The notes below the pieces were generated by a model. The model did not search any database, was not told where the DNA came from, and saw nothing but the letters and a program-made list of their open reading frames with translations. From Clostridia bacterium (GTDB lineage: Bacteria > Bacillota_A > Clostridia > UBA1212 > UBA1255), in NCBI GenBank assembly GCA_017522515.1, contig JAFWZH010000120.1:1-19729 (forward strand): a DNA stretch of 19,729 bases, written 5' to 3'. How positions within the stretch are numbered: position 1 is the first letter of the stretch; the number at the start of each line of letters is the position of its first letter. The position numbers and the translations under genes were made by a program. This document shows, piece by piece, positions 1 to 6,136 of the stretch.

Positions 1-29
1 CTGTACCGTCACTGACGATTCACTTATTA

Positions 30-138
<109 letters not shown>

Positions 139-147
139 CTTCTATAG

Positions 148-183
148 AACGAGCTTTAGTTAACGCTAAGGCTCGTTTTTTTG
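148..183 (+). terminator. Intrinsic terminator of the rRNA operon
   Basis: AACGAGC (148-154) pairs with GCTCGTT (171-177), and an inner TTAG/CTAA pairing extends the stem. A run of T follows at 176-182. It begins about 10 nt after the 5S 3' end, as expected for the rRNA operon terminator. Confidence 0.85.
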
Positions 184-209
184 TATAAATGCCATTGCAG
201 CATCTGTCC

Positions 210-259
210 GCTGCCGTCAAGCCCCCTTGTCGTCTAGGGCCGATGTTACTGCAAAGGTT
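210..259 (+). repeat. 50-bp degenerate direct repeat, copy 1
   Basis: This 50-nt block recurs at 335-384 with 5 differences by eye. It begins GCTGCCGTCAAGCCCCCTTG and runs into a 5S-like 3' segment. The first part may itself derive from the 5S segment TTAAGCCCGACAGCGCCGATGG with an insertion, but that is inference. Confidence 0.75.
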
Positions 260-285
260 TGTGGGAGAGTAGGTCATCGCCACTT
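239..285 (+). pseudogene. 5S rRNA 3'-end fragment
   Basis: Positions 239-285 repeat the last part of the intact 5S (from GCCGATGGTACTGC at 94 to the terminal ATCGCC and following T-run), with the second G of CGATGG missing or replaced. The 5' half, including the strand that would close the terminal stem, is not recognisable upstream. It cannot fold as a full 5S. Like the intact gene, it is followed by its own hairpin terminator. Confidence 0.8.
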
Positions 286-291
286 TTTTAA

Positions 292-325
292 GGGAGAGCT
301 TCAAGCAATTGAGGCTCTCTCTCTT
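292..325 (+). terminator. Terminator-like hairpin after the 5S fragment
   Basis: GGGAGAGCTTCAA (292-304) pairs with TTGAGGCTCTCTC (309-321), allowing a G-U pair, with a 4-nt loop, followed by CTTTT. It sits just after the truncated 5S copy, as the real terminator does after the intact copy, but its sequence is different. Confidence 0.65.
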
Positions 326-334
326 TTGCATACT

Positions 335-384
335 GCTGCCGTTAATCCCCCTTGTCATCTTGGGCCGATGGTACTGCAAAGGTT
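335..384 (+). repeat. 50-bp degenerate direct repeat, copy 2
   Basis: Second copy of the block at 210-259. It ends in a third, shorter 5S-like piece (GCCGATGGTACTGCAAAGG, 364-382) and then breaks off into unrelated sequence. Copies start 125 bp apart, which points to an old tandem duplication of the unit made of spacer, 5S 3' end and hairpin. Confidence 0.75.
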
Positions 385-653
385 CAGGCTCAACGTAAAA
401 TTCTGAGGGATTTTGTATTCATGCATATAATTTTGGGTTACGTGGACAAAAAGTAGGATGATTTCACTCTAATAATCTCTTATTGGACAAAAAGTACGCT
501 ATGTAAGGTTGCATGCAAATTGCAAAGCGAGTGCATGGTATGTTCGCAGTTTACCGCAATTATATGTATGCCTTACCGCGAATATACGAATAATAAGAGT
601 GAATATGCAGAACTTGTTCACATAATTGCACCCATTGCGTAAAAAAACTGCGG
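385..653. other. Gene-free stretch with short direct repeat and decayed repeat copy
   Basis: No convincing gene is seen. Two features stand out. A 13-bp direct repeat TGGACAAAAAGTA lies at 443-455 and 484-496, starts 41 bp apart. Positions 524-565 (AGCGAGTGCATGG, then TTCGCAGTTTACCGCAA) match, with decay, part of the repeat family at 17571-17858. A TTCGC/GCGAA inverted pair (543-547 and 578-582) could form a hairpin around 540-586. Confidence 0.5.
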
Positions 654-1748
654 CTATTTTTTGCTTTTGCGCCAGAAGTAATGCCAAACTTTAAAATACG
701 GACTCCATAGAAACTCCGAGGGGTAGTGCCAGATTAGTCTTGACATGCGCTGCAGACTGTTAGCAAAATGCTTGAAATCGTTTTCTTTGCTCAAGGTTTT
801 ATAACGGTGGTCATATTTGCCAAAATTGCCGGCAATCATAATTTCGCTTATTAGGTATTCACCCTCGGCCTTATTTGGTGCAACAAGCAGCAATTTTTCA
901 TCAATTGAAAACATCTTTTGCATAGCATACATTACTGCAGCCGCAAATTTCATCATTCCTAATTGTTTAATTGTTTTGGTAAATGACCTTTTTTCTTCTT
1001 CTGTAGCGCCGGCCGCAAGAATGTAATAGTAGTCAAGCATTTGGCGCATCCCAATGCCCTCTTGGAAATGACGGTATATGTGGAGCAATATATATACTCT
1101 GTTAAACGCGGTAGTCGGTGAATGGAATGCAGCGCATTGCAAGGTGGAATTATTGCAGAACTGCTCCTCAGAGCATTTTCTGAAGAAATCCTGTAGCCGC
1201 TTGTTTTTTATAGGGCTATTCATCCATGTTGGGGTGAAATGCACTTCTATCTCAACATGCGGGTTGACGGGAAAGTCAACATGGTGATATGTTGGCCTTA
1301 CTTCGGGACAAATATTCTTAATATATCTGTAAACTTTTTTAAAACCGCCTTCTATCCAAATGTCAACATCGCCTGGAACGCGCAATTCAGGATTAGCGTA
1401 ATACATGGCTATACCCTGTCCCTTAAGGATGCAGCTTCTGAATCCCTCTTCGGCAAACTTGCCCGAAATTAGTGCTGCCGTATTGTTCAACTCGCGATTC
1501 TTGCTTTTGATCCCTTGAACAACATTAAACCATTTGATAAGCAACTCTTTGTATGGGCGCTGTTCGGCCGGCAGCCTTTCAATGCCGCAGAATGCGATGC
1601 CCTGCAGTGTCTGTTTACAGGCAATGTCATACAGTTTATCCCACTGTTCCCTGCTAGGTATGCATGGCAGTTTCTCTTCTGTGCCAATGCCGCATTTTAT
1701 AAGTGTAAAAAATAGTGGGATAATACTTTCCCCAGCCTCTTCATTCAT
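654..1748 (-). CDS. PF14907-type nucleotidyltransferase family protein
   Basis: A predicted protein of about 364 aa, probably a nucleotidyltransferase-fold protein of the 'uncharacterised nucleotidyltransferase' family (PF14907, NTP_transf_5). Visible signatures are the LKG motif, then R-x-PGD-x-DIWI about 20 residues later (the Asp pair typical of metal binding in this fold), and an EVHF segment further on (E-x-H). The rest is mostly helical with aromatic residues. The chosen start is the second in-frame ATG at 1748 (MNEEAGES); the open frame extends to 1796, but that adds only a low-complexity 16-residue tail. It stands alone on this strand, divergent from the tail-fibre-like module and about 4.4 kb from the polysaccharide genes. 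The substrate is unknown. The family assignment is fairly secure; any role is not. Confidence 0.8.
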   Translation of the reverse strand: MNEEAGESIIPLFFTLIKCGIGTEEKLPCIPSREQWDKLYDIACKQTLQGIAFCGIERLPAEQRPYKELLIKWFNVVQGIKSKNRELNNTAALISGKFAEEGFRSCILKGQGIAMYYANPELRVPGDVDIWIEGGFKKVYRYIKNICPEVRPTYHHVDFPVNPHVEIEVHFTPTWMNSPIKNKRLQDFFRKCSEEQFCNNSTLQCAAFHSPTTAFNRVYILLHIYRHFQEGIGMRQMLDYYYILAAGATEEEKRSFTKTIKQLGMMKFAAAVMYAMQKMFSIDEKLLLVAPNKAEGEYLISEIMIAGNFGKYDHRYKTLSKENDFKHFANSLQRMSRLIWHYPSEFLWSPYFKVWHYFWRKSKK

Positions 1749-1774
1749 TCTGCTTGCCTGTATTTTTAATAATA

Positions 1775-1782
1775 CAAAATTA
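1775..1782 (-). promoter_or_regulatory. Candidate -7 box for the nucleotidyltransferase gene
   Basis: On the minus strand this reads TAATTTTG, matching the Bacteroidetes -7 consensus TAnnTTTG, 26 nt upstream of the chosen ATG. No TTG or TTTG is found at the proper 19-21 nt spacing, so the call is weak. Confidence 0.3.
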
Positions 1783-1922
1783 CAACATAATTTCAAAAAT
1801 AAGCATTCGCATCAAAACTATTTTTGTGTATATGGCATTCATTTTAGAGAATTTAAGAATATTCACTTTTTATTGCGGCAAGCATTGGGCCTGGGTTTGC
1901 AATAAGTGTCAATTCAGCAACC

Positions 1923-1950
1923 TTGCAAGTTTGCCATAGCAATACCTTTG
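1923..1950 (+). promoter_or_regulatory. Candidate promoter of the tail-fibre-like module
   Basis: TACCTTTG at 1943-1950 matches the Bacteroidetes -7 box TAnnTTTG. TTG at 1923-1925 lies 17 nt before it, slightly shorter than the usual 19-21. The first gene of the module starts 35 nt downstream. Confidence 0.5.
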
Positions 1951-1985
1951 CCGCCAGACAAGAATAACATTTTAAAACCAATGCT

Positions 1986-2567
1986 ATGAAAACAAAAAAA
2001 CAGACAAAGGCAAATGCAATTTGCTATGAAAAAACAGTAAAGTCAAGGAAATGCCCGCCTGCATGCGAAGCAACAATTGAAAACCTATGCAAGCGCCATA
2101 ATGCCCTGGCGCGTTATGTTGGAGTGCCGTGCACTGTTAAGCCAGACAGAATAACCCCTTACCCTGCAACATTAGGCGAGCATGGAGTACCGTTCAAGGG
2201 ATTCTGCGGCTATCGCATTTCACTCTTACCATTCAAGGGAAACTTTGACAGAATCAGCTTCCGCGGCATAGGAAACGGAAAAAGTGTAGTCAGCGGATAC
2301 ATTATAGATGAAAACGGATATATAGAATCGTATGCGCTTCAGCCCGACAACAGGAAAGGGTGGGCAACACTGCCTCTTACAGCCAAATCGCACGCCCTCT
2401 ATGCAAGCGTGCCGCTGAAAAACAACAAGCCATTATGGGATGACCTCAGTGCAGAACTTTCTTCCAATGGCTTGCGCGAGGAGATAAAAAGAGCGATACT
2501 GATGTTCGGCGACAGAATATCAAACCTTGAAAACACCGTGTTTGCAACATTACAAAACAACAACTGA
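1986..2567 (+). CDS. 193-aa protein of tail-fibre-like module (paralogue A)
   Basis: Not recognised as a named family. It is a clear paralogue of the 193-aa product at 4868-5449. Shared segments in the same order are RHxALARYVGVPC (37-49 here), GYxxSLxPF, FDxIxFxG, GYIxDxxGxIES and LPLTxxSHxLYAxV, then a helical C-terminus after SSNGLREE. No signal peptide or membrane segment is seen. The N-terminal 30 residues are basic with three Cys and differ from the paralogue. It ends 3 nt before the ATG of the 612-aa tail-fibre-like gene, so the two are surely co-transcribed. A structural or assembly role alongside that fibre is inference from position. The C-terminal helix could be an oligomerisation coiled coil. 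Confidence 0.8.
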   Translation: MKTKKQTKANAICYEKTVKSRKCPPACEATIENLCKRHNALARYVGVPCTVKPDRITPYPATLGEHGVPFKGFCGYRISLLPFKGNFDRISFRGIGNGKSVVSGYIIDENGYIESYALQPDNRKGWATLPLTAKSHALYASVPLKNNKPLWDDLSAELSSNGLREEIKRAILMFGDRISNLENTVFATLQNNN

Positions 2568-2570
2568 CCT

Positions 2571-4409
2571 ATGGAAAAGAAAAATACAATACTTTATCAC
2601 CCATTAAGCGAAGAGGGCAAGGAACGCTGGCTTTTCGCCTCGGGCCTTGACGATATGAAAACCTCAGGATGCTATGTGGTAAGGCTTCGGCATGGAGCAG
2701 CGGGCTATGGCCTTCCTTTGGAGAATTGCGGCAACAGCCATTATGTTGTTGCAACGCTGTTTGTCACCGACAGCGGCAGCGACGAGCGCCTGCAAGTTAA
2801 CCGTGTGCTTGGGCAGACAATAATTCTCCCCTCATGCAACGATGCCACAACTCGAATCTTCTCCCGCACACTCAGCAAAAGGAACAGCACTTCAAAGTGG
2901 AGCAATTGGGATTCCGTTGCCAGCCAGTCGGAATTAGAACAGCATATAAAATCACAAGCCGATATTGAAGTCGCTTGGGGCGCATCGTCCCACATCAACA
3001 CCCTCATTGCCCCCGGCGTATATAATATAAAAGGCGAACGCCTCAATGCCAATGACGGACTGCCTATAGCCAACAGCAGTCCCGGGCACACAATCGCAGC
3101 CAAGCTTCTTGTGCTTGACAGTTCTATAAGCGGCACAGGCGACAGCCAGGACAAGTGCGTTACACAGATACTCATGCTAAGCAACCGCACCGGCAGCGAC
3201 GGCAATGTGTACATGCGTACTGGCAGCGCAGCAAGCAAAAACACACTTAATGGCGGTTATGGCTGGAGTTCATGGGGCAAGTTGCAGCAGAATGTTGAGG
3301 TGGGGCAAGTAACCTCACTCAACAATTACAAAGACAACGGAATTTACAGCGGAGTATATACTGACGGCACTTCATTTTTCGAGACCTTTGTAATGGTGGC
3401 AATCAACAACTATGCAGTTGCCGGTGCTGCCGGAAAAGTAAGGAGCATAAGCCAGTTTAAATACGCACTAGGCGTTGACGGTTCGTTCAGTTACAAAACA
3501 CGAGTGGGGCAGGGCAATACAGGCATCTCGTGGGGTGAGTGGACCGATATTGACAAAAACGCCCTGCATGCAGTTGAAGAGGAAAAAGCAAGAGCGCAAA
3601 AAGCGGAGGCCGAACTGCAGGCTGGCATCAGCAGCCTTGTTGCCGGCACAGTGCCCGATGGCGCAATAACCGCCGAAAAACTAAGTGCTGAAGTACGCGA
3701 CAAAGTCGATAATCCATTGCGCTCGCTGTATATAGCTGCCGGTGCAAAGTATAATGATACCGGGGCAGACATCATACAGACAACGGAATGGAACGAGGAC
3801 GTTACTCACAAGGCCGGGCATTATTATCTCAATGGAATAGGAAATATCACAGAGACTGAAATGAGATATATATACAATGCCGGGCGCTTTACATTGAGCG
3901 ACACATACCGCGCATCAGCTTTTGACCCAGCAATAAGAACCATTATGCCTGCGCGTGGTGGATACACCCAGTCTTATATAACAACATCACTTAACTGCAG
4001 TTTTTATGGTTGCACAAAACTGGAAATAATTAGATTTACTTTGGGCGTAGAAGAGTATACCTTGTCTGTCAATGACCTCACTCGCACGTTTAGTGGTTTG
4101 TCAAAACTCAGACAAGTTCGGCAAATAATGACTATTGGCAATATAAAAAGCGTTGAAAAGGTGGAACTTGCCTTTGCCGGCTGCTCTTCGTTAGAAGAAG
4201 TAAGGCTAAAGTATCTGAAAGTTTCTATAAGTATTTCAGACAGCCCATTCTTTTCTAAAGCAAGTGTATTATATATGATTTCTAACGCCACACCAACAGC
4301 CGCAATAACAATAACTCTGCACCCCGATGCATTTGCCCGCCTTGCCGACGATGCCGATGTTGTTGCAGCACTGGAGGTACAGCCGCTTGTTTCATTAGTC
4401 TCAGCCTAA
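2571..4409 (+). CDS. Tail-fibre-like protein: pyocin-knob repeats plus BspA-like LRR
   Basis: A 612-aa modular protein resembling phage or tailocin fibres. Three pyocin-knob-like domains are inferred at about 32-118, 146-238 and 249-327. Each starts with a short G-x-Y strand (SGCYVV, PGVYNI, NGIYSG) and ends with a W-x-x-W motif (WSNW 110-113, WSSW 232-235, WGEW 321-324). A charged coiled coil (about 330-352, EEEKARAQKAEAELQ) and a linker of the GAITAEKL type (364-371) follow. The C-terminal 230 residues contain BspA-like leucine-rich-repeat signatures (FYGCTKLEIIRF, FAGCSSLEEVRL) and the ending ITLHPDAFARL. Known pyocin knobs and LRR tips act in surface binding, so this is plausibly a receptor-binding fibre. 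No secretion signal is visible. It follows the 193-aa gene with a 3-nt gap and is followed by a 14-bp tandem repeat tract. Domain family is likely; the biological setting (prophage relic, tailocin or host protein) is open. Confidence 0.8.
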   Translation: MEKKNTILYHPLSEEGKERWLFASGLDDMKTSGCYVVRLRHGAAGYGLPLENCGNSHYVVATLFVTDSGSDERLQVNRVLGQTIILPSCNDATTRIFSRTLSKRNSTSKWSNWDSVASQSELEQHIKSQADIEVAWGASSHINTLIAPGVYNIKGERLNANDGLPIANSSPGHTIAAKLLVLDSSISGTGDSQDKCVTQILMLSNRTGSDGNVYMRTGSAASKNTLNGGYGWSSWGKLQQNVEVGQVTSLNNYKDNGIYSGVYTDGTSFFETFVMVAINNYAVAGAAGKVRSISQFKYALGVDGSFSYKTRVGQGNTGISWGEWTDIDKNALHAVEEEKARAQKAEAELQAGISSLVAGTVPDGAITAEKLSAEVRDKVDNPLRSLYIAAGAKYNDTGADIIQTTEWNEDVTHKAGHYYLNGIGNITETEMRYIYNAGRFTLSDTYRASAFDPAIRTIMPARGGYTQSYITTSLNCSFYGCTKLEIIRFTLGVEEYTLSVNDLTRTFSGLSKLRQVRQIMTIGNIKSVEKVELAFAGCSSLEEVRLKYLKVSISISDSPFFSKASVLYMISNATPTAAITITLHPDAFARLADDADVVAALEVQPLVSLVSA

Positions 4410-4418
4410 CGAAATAAA

Positions 4419-4611
4419 AGATAACAGAGTACAGATAACAGAGTACAGATAACAGAGTACAGATAACAGAGTACAGATAACAGAGTACAGATAACAGAGT
4501 ACAGATAACAGAGTACAGATAACAAAGTACAGATAACAGAGTACAGATAACAGAGTACAGATAACAGAGTACAGATAACAAAGTACAGATAACAAAGTAC
4601 AGATAACAAAG
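4419..4611 (+). repeat. 14-bp tandem repeat tract, 13.8 copies
   Basis: The unit AGATAACAGAGTAC is repeated head to tail: 13 complete copies from 4419 to 4600 and a partial copy to 4611. The only variation is A or G at one site (AACAGAG versus AACAAAG), with the A form in copy 8 and in the last three. The tract fills nearly the whole gap between the stop codon at 4409 and the ATG at 4618. Because 14 is not a multiple of 3 and each unit holds TAA, all three plus frames are closed. Near identity between copies indicates recent expansion or homogenisation. Copy number is likely unstable, which would alter the spacer of the mRNA. Confidence 0.97.
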
Positions 4612-4617
4612 ATTTTT

Positions 4618-4806
4618 ATGAACAAATTAGAGAAAAAGGAGGGTGTCTATTATACCCAAAACATTGAAAACTTGCCAATAGAGAAACGCGTATTCTTCCG
4701 CGAAGGCAAAGGTGTCAGCGCCACAAGTGATAATTACCGTGTTGCAACAGCTGCAGAACTGAATCAATGGAAGGAGTACAAAAAACAGCAGGAGCAAGGA
4801 GTTTGA
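4618..4806 (+). CDS. 62-aa small protein of tail-fibre-like module
   Basis: A small hydrophilic protein (MNKLEKKEGVYY start). It reads as a short beta segment, an IENLPIEKRVFFREGKG stretch, and a charged helix rich in Lys, Glu and Gln (ELNQWKEYKKQQEQ) at the end. No membrane segment is visible. Its ATG lies 6 nt after the end of the 14-bp repeat tract. Small charged genes of this style often follow tail-fibre genes in Bacteroidales prophages, so it may be a fibre-associated protein. This is inference; no named family is recognised. Confidence 0.65.
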   Translation: MNKLEKKEGVYYTQNIENLPIEKRVFFREGKGVSATSDNYRVATAAELNQWKEYKKQQEQGV

Positions 4807-4867
4807 ATGCAGCAAAACATGCTTAAAAACTAATAAACCAAACAACAACTTTAAAACTTAATGAATT

Positions 4868-5449
4868 ATGAAAAAAAGAACCGAAGAGAAAACATCAGGC
4901 AGAAACGTAAAGAAAACCAGTGGGAAAATCACGCTTGAACTCCTGGCCGAACGCCACGATGCCCTGGCGCGTTACGTTGGAGTGCCATGCTACGTTAACC
5001 CCGATGCTGTGAGCAATATCCCCGCAATTCCCACAGAACAAGGCAAACCGTGCAAAGGCTTTGCCGGCTATGATGTCTCTCTTGCACCGTTTGTCGAGGA
5101 CTTTGACGAAATTGTATTTACAGGAGAAACAAACAATGGCGATGTGGTATGCGGATATATTGTCGACAAAGATGGAAAAATAGAGTCAGTTGCCGATAAA
5201 CCCATTAAACCAGGCGCATTGCTGAAACTGCCGCTAACTCCCAATTCACACAAACTGTATGCCACAGTTGCAGCAGATAAGGGCAAAGTTGAGACGGACA
5301 ACATTATAATAAAACTCTATTCCAGCGGAATGCGTACCGAGTACCAGCGCGTGTTTACCGAAATTCTTTCCCGCGTTATGAAACTTGAGGAAGAACTCAA
5401 AGACCACAAGCAAACTTGCAACTCGGCTGGTTGCACAGTCAATGAATAA
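4868..5449 (+). CDS. 193-aa protein of tail-fibre-like module (paralogue B)
   Basis: Same length as, and homologous to, the product at 1986-2567. The shared core starts at RHDALARYVGVPC (29-41) and runs through GYDVSLAPF, FDEIVFTG, GYIVDKDGKIES and LPLTPNSHKLYATV. It ends in a coiled-coil-like helix (ILSRVMKLEEELKDH) and a short Cys-containing tail. At DNA level the block 4959-4990 matches 2101-2132 with only 2 differences, much closer than the rest of the genes, which suggests constraint or gene conversion. It lies 61 nt after the 62-aa gene, behind an A-rich leader (4825-4860). Function unknown; same-module role inferred. Confidence 0.8.
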   Translation: MKKRTEEKTSGRNVKKTSGKITLELLAERHDALARYVGVPCYVNPDAVSNIPAIPTEQGKPCKGFAGYDVSLAPFVEDFDEIVFTGETNNGDVVCGYIVDKDGKIESVADKPIKPGALLKLPLTPNSHKLYATVAADKGKVETDNIIIKLYSSGMRTEYQRVFTEILSRVMKLEEELKDHKQTCNSAGCTVNE

Positions 5450-5528
5450 TTAACGAACTAGTGCGGAGCACTGAGTATGCATTTTCCGCGAGCTGCAACT
5501 TTTTTAGTTAAAAAATACAGCCAATAAC

Positions 5529-5559
5529 TTGACATCGCCTCGTTCGCGTATTATCTTTG
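5529..5559 (+). promoter_or_regulatory. Bacteroidetes-type promoter of the 90-aa gene
   Basis: TTG at 5529-5531 (within TTGACA) and TATCTTTG at 5552-5559 are separated by 20 nt, matching the Bacteroidetes -33/-7 consensus with ideal spacing. The downstream ATG is at 5594, giving a leader of about 28 nt. It shows that the 90-aa gene is transcribed separately from the tail-fibre-like module. Confidence 0.8.
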
Positions 5560-5593
5560 CTGTACAAGCATTCAAATAAACTAAAAAGCAATT

Positions 5594-5866
5594 ATGAACA
5601 AAAAGCAGGGTAGTGATATGGCGCTTGAGGCTGCCGTAGATATGATTAGCGGTGCTGCAACAGCACTGATGTATACTGACGACGAGATAAACGAAGTTTT
5701 TGAACCCGATTCGGCAAAGGAATTCATAGACCTTCGCAACCGCGTGCTCAAGGACTTGGACTTAGGCGCTTCTTGCAATGAGGGTTATTCCTTTGATGCC
5801 GGCTGTTCGGCTTCGATGCTCGCGGCAGAAGAGGGCACTGGATATGCAGCACATTCTAAAGAGTGA
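5594..5866 (+). CDS. Small acidic protein of unknown function (90 aa)
   Basis: No family is recognised. The N-terminal half (residues 9-60) looks helical and acidic (YTDDEINEVFEPDSAKEFIDLRN). The C-terminal 30 residues are different: rich in Gly, Ser and Ala with two Cys (SCNEGYSFDAGCSAS). No signal peptide or membrane segment. It has a strong promoter and stands alone between the tail-fibre-like module and a convergent glycosyltransferase gene. The helical-leader-then-small-residue-tail layout superficially resembles a peptide precursor, but no modification or export gene is adjacent, so this is not claimed. Confidence 0.65.
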   Translation: MNKKQGSDMALEAAVDMISGAATALMYTDDEINEVFEPDSAKEFIDLRNRVLKDLDLGASCNEGYSFDAGCSASMLAAEEGTGYAAHSKE

Positions 5867-5910
5867 CAATTAAAAACGAGGCAGACTAAAAAGGCTCTTT
5901 TGTTGTTACG

Positions 5911-6052
5911 CTTGCCCGAAAAATACTCATTTACGCTTAGTAAATTAACCCGATAAGTGGCTTTTCCTCCTCGTAGCTCGGCATAGAATGCTGGCACTCT
6001 CTGCTCTCGCATTACAGCGTCGGTTGCGTTTTTTCGGGCTTCGCAAGCCTAA
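5911..6052. other. Structured intergenic element closed by a 10-bp inverted repeat
   Basis: GCCCGAAAAA (5914-5923) and TTTTTCGGGC (6030-6039) are perfect 10-bp inverted repeats enclosing about 106 nt. A small hairpin GGCTT-CGC-AAGCC (6037-6049) overlaps the right arm. The minus strand stays open across much of this, but the frame has no recognisable protein and overlaps the 90-aa gene end. It could be a dispersed intergenic repeat or a structured RNA; the sequence alone does not decide. Confidence 0.35.
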
Positions 6053-6082
6053 AAATAGCTCTTTTTATCCAATCTCCCTACA

Positions 6083-6121
6083 AATGCGGGTGACCCATTT
6101 CACTTTTGGGTCACCCGCATT
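6083..6121. terminator. Long hairpin between convergent genes
   Basis: AATGCGGGTGACCCA (6083-6097) and TGGGTCACCCGCATT (6107-6121) form a perfect 15-bp stem with a 9-nt loop. It lies between the + gene ending at 5866 and the - gene ending at 6137, so it probably terminates both. Neither side has a strong T-run, so the mechanism may not be classic intrinsic termination. Confidence 0.7.
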
Positions 6122-6136
6122 GTTAATGTTATATCA

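Noticed and set aside
1749..1796. 16-residue N-terminal extension of the nucleotidyltransferase
   Set aside because: It covers the AT-rich upstream region with the candidate -7 box; MNEEAGES at 1748 is a better start.
4419..4611. CRISPR array
   Set aside because: The units are directly adjacent, 14 bp long and have no unique spacers; no cas genes are present.
4282..4625. Three overlapping minus-strand open frames with a Leu/Cys/Tyr/Val periodic peptide
   Set aside because: They are produced by the 14-bp repeat, whose minus strand lacks stops in every frame. A 14-residue period equals three repeat units. No start context or non-repeat domain supports a gene.
5594..5866. Ribosomally made, modified peptide precursor
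   Set aside because: The layout is suggestive only. No recognised leader family, modification enzyme, protease or transporter is adjacent.
5785..6012. 75-codon minus-strand open frame
   Set aside because: It overlaps the 3' end of the 90-aa gene on the other strand and the inverted-repeat element. No recognisable protein and no promoter were seen.
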